Shown piece after piece: positions 13,614 to 15,411 of a stretch of DNA of 15,411 nt (its first letter is position 1; every line of letters starts with the position of its first letter). This DNA is from an uncultured Tannerella sp. Its GTDB lineage: Bacteria; Bacteroidota; Bacteroidia; Bacteroidales; Tannerellaceae. The position numbers were made by a program, and so were the translations under genes. The notes beneath the pieces were generated by a model that saw only the letters and a list, made by a program, of their open reading frames with translations, did no database searches and was not told the DNA's origin. Location of the stretch: positions 1 through 15,411 of the forward strand of contig CALHPT010000202.1 in the NCBI GenBank assembly GCA_938036405.1, written 5' to 3'.

Positions 13614-14483
13614 CTATTTTGTATGATTTCGTTTGAATTCGTCCAGCACCGTGGCGCTACCCTTCTTGAGTGCGCCTACCATGCCGCGGAATGTCTCCTC
13701 GCCCGCGGCTGCGTCGAGTGCTGCCCACCGCTCGATCATCTCCACGCGCAGCAGGTATGCAAAGACCGTTTCGAAGTCGAACGTCTTGAAAAACGTCGCT
13801 TCCTCCAGCCAATGCCATTTCATCAAGTCCAGCCTCCGCTCACGCATCAGCAAGTCCGGTTCCTCGGCCACGCGCATCAGCTCCGGCAGGTATTCCAGCG
13901 ATTCGCCCAGCCCAAAGTCGCGCGCGTTCGATGTCCGCAGCAGTTCGGCCGTTTCGTTGGCTGGCACGACGTACTCCGCGCGGTCCAGTCCATGCTTGCG
14001 GCAGGAGAGCGCCGTGAGCACATTGGCGATGTTCAGGTTCAACTCGTACCACGCGCTGACGAACGCGTTTTTCATCCCCATCGCATAGCGGAAATAGAGC
14101 GCCGACAGCCGGTCTTGCCAGAGCACAGGGTCCGTTGTCCGTCCCTCATCTGCGGCCTGGAGATACTCCCGCATGAAGTCCACGAGATAGGCCGGAAGAG
14201 CCGTTCGGGGCAGCGGTTCCTCCTCCTTCAGCGCGGCCAATACGGCTTCCACGTCGTCACGAGTCACTGTGCCGCGCGGATCCCATACGGTCTCCGTGCG
14301 TTGCAGCATCGACAGCACATTGCGATGATCATATTGAAGGAAAAAGCAGGAAAACAGTTGGCGATCTGCGGCCGAAAGCATCGGCATCACCTCCGCCTTG
14401 AAGTCCGCCACCGTATAGGGGCGCCTTCCGTCGTCCAGAGCCACCTCGGGCAGCCCCGCGATCAGGTAGTAATACTTACTCAT
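13614..14483 (-). CDS. DUF2764 protein, candidate C/d-like subunit of the V-type ATPase
   Basis: The 289-residue protein begins SKYYYLIAGLP, the hallmark of the DUF2764 family that is found between atpE and atpA in V-ATPase operons of Bacteroidetes, Chlamydiae and some spirochaetes. It is highly helical, without a signal peptide or membrane segment. Two stretches resemble the C/d subunit: ELNLNIANVLTALSCRKHG (147-165) and FETVFAYLLRVEMIERW (about 236-252), the latter like the YLLxxExEIRxLR helix of subunit C. Subunit C caps the K ring and holds the rotor stalk. As no canonical atpC exists in the operon, I infer that this protein fills that role; the family assignment is strong, the role is inference. 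The ATG overlaps the atpE stop by four bases. Confidence 0.88.
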   Translation of the reverse strand: MSKYYYLIAGLPEVALDDGRRPYTVADFKAEVMPMLSAADRQLFSCFFLQYDHRNVLSMLQRTETVWDPRGTVTRDDVEAVLAALKEEEPLPRTALPAYLVDFMREYLQAADEGRTTDPVLWQDRLSALYFRYAMGMKNAFVSAWYELNLNIANVLTALSCRKHGLDRAEYVVPANETAELLRTSNARDFGLGESLEYLPELMRVAEEPDLLMRERRLDLMKWHWLEEATFFKTFDFETVFAYLLRVEMIERWAALDAAAGEETFRGMVGALKKGSATVLDEFKRNHTK

Positions 14484-15076
14484 TTGCTGAAAAGCATCTC
14501 AATCAGCTGCGGGCGCAGGAACTCCTTGAAATATTCCACGAACTCCGCCTCGCCGAACTGCACCTTGTATGAGCCGTCGGCCGGGGCGATGGCAAACGAG
14601 GCCTTGCGGCCGTTCACCTCCTCGATCCGTACGCCGCCCTTGAGCAGCTCTGCGGCATTGGCCTTAAAATAGGCCGTCAGTTTGTCTGCGTCAGCCGCTT
14701 GGATGGTCATTTCGCCGTTTTTAGCCCACTCGCGAGCGATTTCGAGCATCATCTGCCGCATGAAGTCGGCATCCGCCGTGGCAGCCTTCACGTCCTTCCG
14801 CACCACGCGGTCGGTGACGAGGTCGGCCACCTCCGTTTTGAGCGCCTCCACGGCCTGTGCGGCATACATCTTCAGCTCTGCCTCCGTGTTTTTACGCAGT
14901 TCGTCCGCCTCCCGGCGTGCCTGTTCCACGATGGCGTCGGCCTCCGTACGCGCTTCGCGCAGCATGCTCGCCTCTTTCTCCTTGGCGTCAGCCACGATGC
15001 GCCCGGCCTCCTCGTTGCCTTTCTCCACGCCCTCCCGATAAATCTTCTCGGTCAATTCCTGAATCTTACTGTCCAT
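14480..15076 (-). CDS. atpE: V-type ATPase peripheral stalk subunit E
   Basis: The 198-residue subunit starts MDSKIQELTEKIYREG at the ATG 15076-15074; the open frame extends to an ATG at 15235, but those 53 extra residues contain the promoter box and do not resemble the family. Residues about 1-95 form a long charged helix rich in Ala, Glu, Lys and Arg (EAGRIVADAKEKEASMLREA), as in E subunits that form the stator stalk, followed by a globular C-terminal domain (about 100-198). The subunit links the A/B head to subunit I. Its usual helical partner G/H is not encoded nearby. It is the first gene of the operon and overlaps the DUF2764 gene by four bases (ATGA). Confidence 0.92.
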   Translation of the reverse strand: MDSKIQELTEKIYREGVEKGNEEAGRIVADAKEKEASMLREARTEADAIVEQARREADELRKNTEAELKMYAAQAVEALKTEVADLVTDRVVRKDVKAATADADFMRQMMLEIAREWAKNGEMTIQAADADKLTAYFKANAAELLKGGVRIEEVNGRKASFAIAPADGSYKVQFGEAEFVEYFKEFLRPQLIEMLFSK

Positions 15077-15127
15077 AACGACGATATTTTCTTGATTAGA
15101 ATGTATCTGTTTACTGTTTTGATGGGG

Positions 15128-15135
15128 CAAAGTTA
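15128..15135 (-). promoter_or_regulatory. Promoter -7 box of the V-type ATPase operon
   Basis: On the minus strand TAACTTTG is followed by CCCC; the 12 bases are identical to those of the lipoprotein promoter at 3028-3039. The predicted transcription start lies near 15121, giving a leader of about 45 bases before the atpE ATG. No clear -33 TTTG is found at the expected distance. Confidence 0.6.
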
Positions 15136-15295
15136 CGGCAATTCCCTCGACCGCTGGGTGCCGTAGCTCTGTACGCACCTCGCGCCGATCCTTTGTGGAA
15201 CATCGGAGGCCTATCAGCGTGGCACGACAGGCCATTTATCCAATTCCAAGGCAGCGTTCAGATTTCTCCAATTCAATTTTCAGAATCCCACACAA
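15136..15295. other. Upstream intergenic region of the ATPase operon, no gene seen
   Basis: No credible reading frame or RNA gene is visible. Short frames here on either strand have no recognisable product. CCAATTC occurs at 15240 and again at 15268; I attach no function to it. Confidence 0.4.
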
Positions 15296-15354
15296 AAGAT
15301 CGTGCGACGATCTTCAAAATGAAAAAAGGGCCTCGCCGGCAACTCGCTTGCCGG
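15296..15354 (-). terminator. Two hairpins, probable terminator of a minus-strand unit beyond the right edge
   Basis: On the minus strand CCGGCAA (15354-15348) pairs with TTGCCGG (15342-15336) around a five-base loop, and a TTTTTT run follows at 15327-15322 after eight bases, a longer gap than usual. A second hairpin, AAGATCGT with ACGATCTT around three bases (15296-15314), follows and is itself trailed by TTTG. Together they could end a transcript entering from the right before the ATPase promoter. Confidence 0.45.
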
Positions 15355-15403
15355 TCCGCTGGATCAAAAGTGAGTCAGAAAGTCGCTTGACGGAGCCGCT
15401 GGC
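15342..15403. repeat. Short direct repeat at the right edge
   Basis: A sequence beginning TCGCTTG, continuing CGG and ending CCGCTGG occurs at about 15344-15362 and again at about 15383-15402, offset by about 39 bases, with a few mismatches. The array, if it is one, would continue beyond the right edge. The first copy overlaps the hairpin at 15336-15354. Confidence 0.45.
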
Positions 15404-15411
15404 ACGCAGCG

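Noticed and set aside
15077..15235. Longer atpE starting at 15235
   Set aside because: The 53 extra residues lack family resemblance, include the promoter box at 15128-15135, and would make the E subunit far too long.

Overview
The window looks like a piece of a Bacteroidota chromosome, most probably order Bacteroidales (Porphyromonas/Tannerella-like; the genus cannot be settled from this sequence alone). The evidence is: -7 promoter boxes of the TAnnTTTG type instead of TATAAT, little Shine-Dalgarno sequence, a lipoprotein with a Cys-Ser-Lys-Asp-Asp-Asp surface-export signal, a Bacteroidetes-type MCE protein paired with a SPOR-tailed amidase, and a V-type ATPase operon with a DUF2764 gene in the E-DUF2764-A-B-D-I-K order.

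Layout from left to right. (1) 1-948, minus: queF (queuosine pathway) with a lipid kinase overlapping it by 4 bases and running off the left edge. (2) 1015-2997, minus: a MalY/PatB-type PLP enzyme, a clear terminator, then a membrane-anchored helix-hairpin-helix protein whose ATG lies just beyond that terminator. (3) 3072-3743, plus: a predicted surface lipoprotein, transcribed away from malY from a palindromic region in which two -7 boxes lie almost back to back. (4) 3834-5936, minus: an N-acetylmuramoyl-L-alanine amidase followed by an MlaD-like MCE protein, an envelope two-gene unit. (5) About 6065-7092: roughly 1 kb without a credible gene, made of two divergently oriented arrays of 42-bp tandem units that form the arms of one large imperfect inverted repeat around an AT-rich core. 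(6) 7166-7238, minus: tRNA-Lys(CUU) with a near-perfect promoter (TTTG, 19-bp spacer, TACTTTTG) and its own terminator. (7) 7488-15076, minus: seven-gene V-type ATPase operon atpE-DUF2764-atpA-atpB-atpD-atpI-atpK, ending in a strong terminator and preceded by a promoter at 15128-15135. (8) 15136-15411: no gene; hairpins that probably terminate a transcript entering from the right, and a short direct repeat.

The ATPase genes would make a rotary pump: A/B catalytic head, D rotor stalk, E peripheral stalk, membrane I, and K ring. The K subunit keeps residues at every position that corresponds to the Na+ ligands of Enterococcus hirae NtpK, so a sodium pump is plausible. No F, G/H or canonical C gene is present; the DUF2764 protein is the obvious candidate for the C-like role.

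The most unusual item is the 42-bp repeat structure at 6130-7050. Its unit length is four turns of B-DNA, its two arms keep register without gaps over more than 200 bases, and traces of the same period appear inside the AT-rich core. I do not recognise it as a described element.
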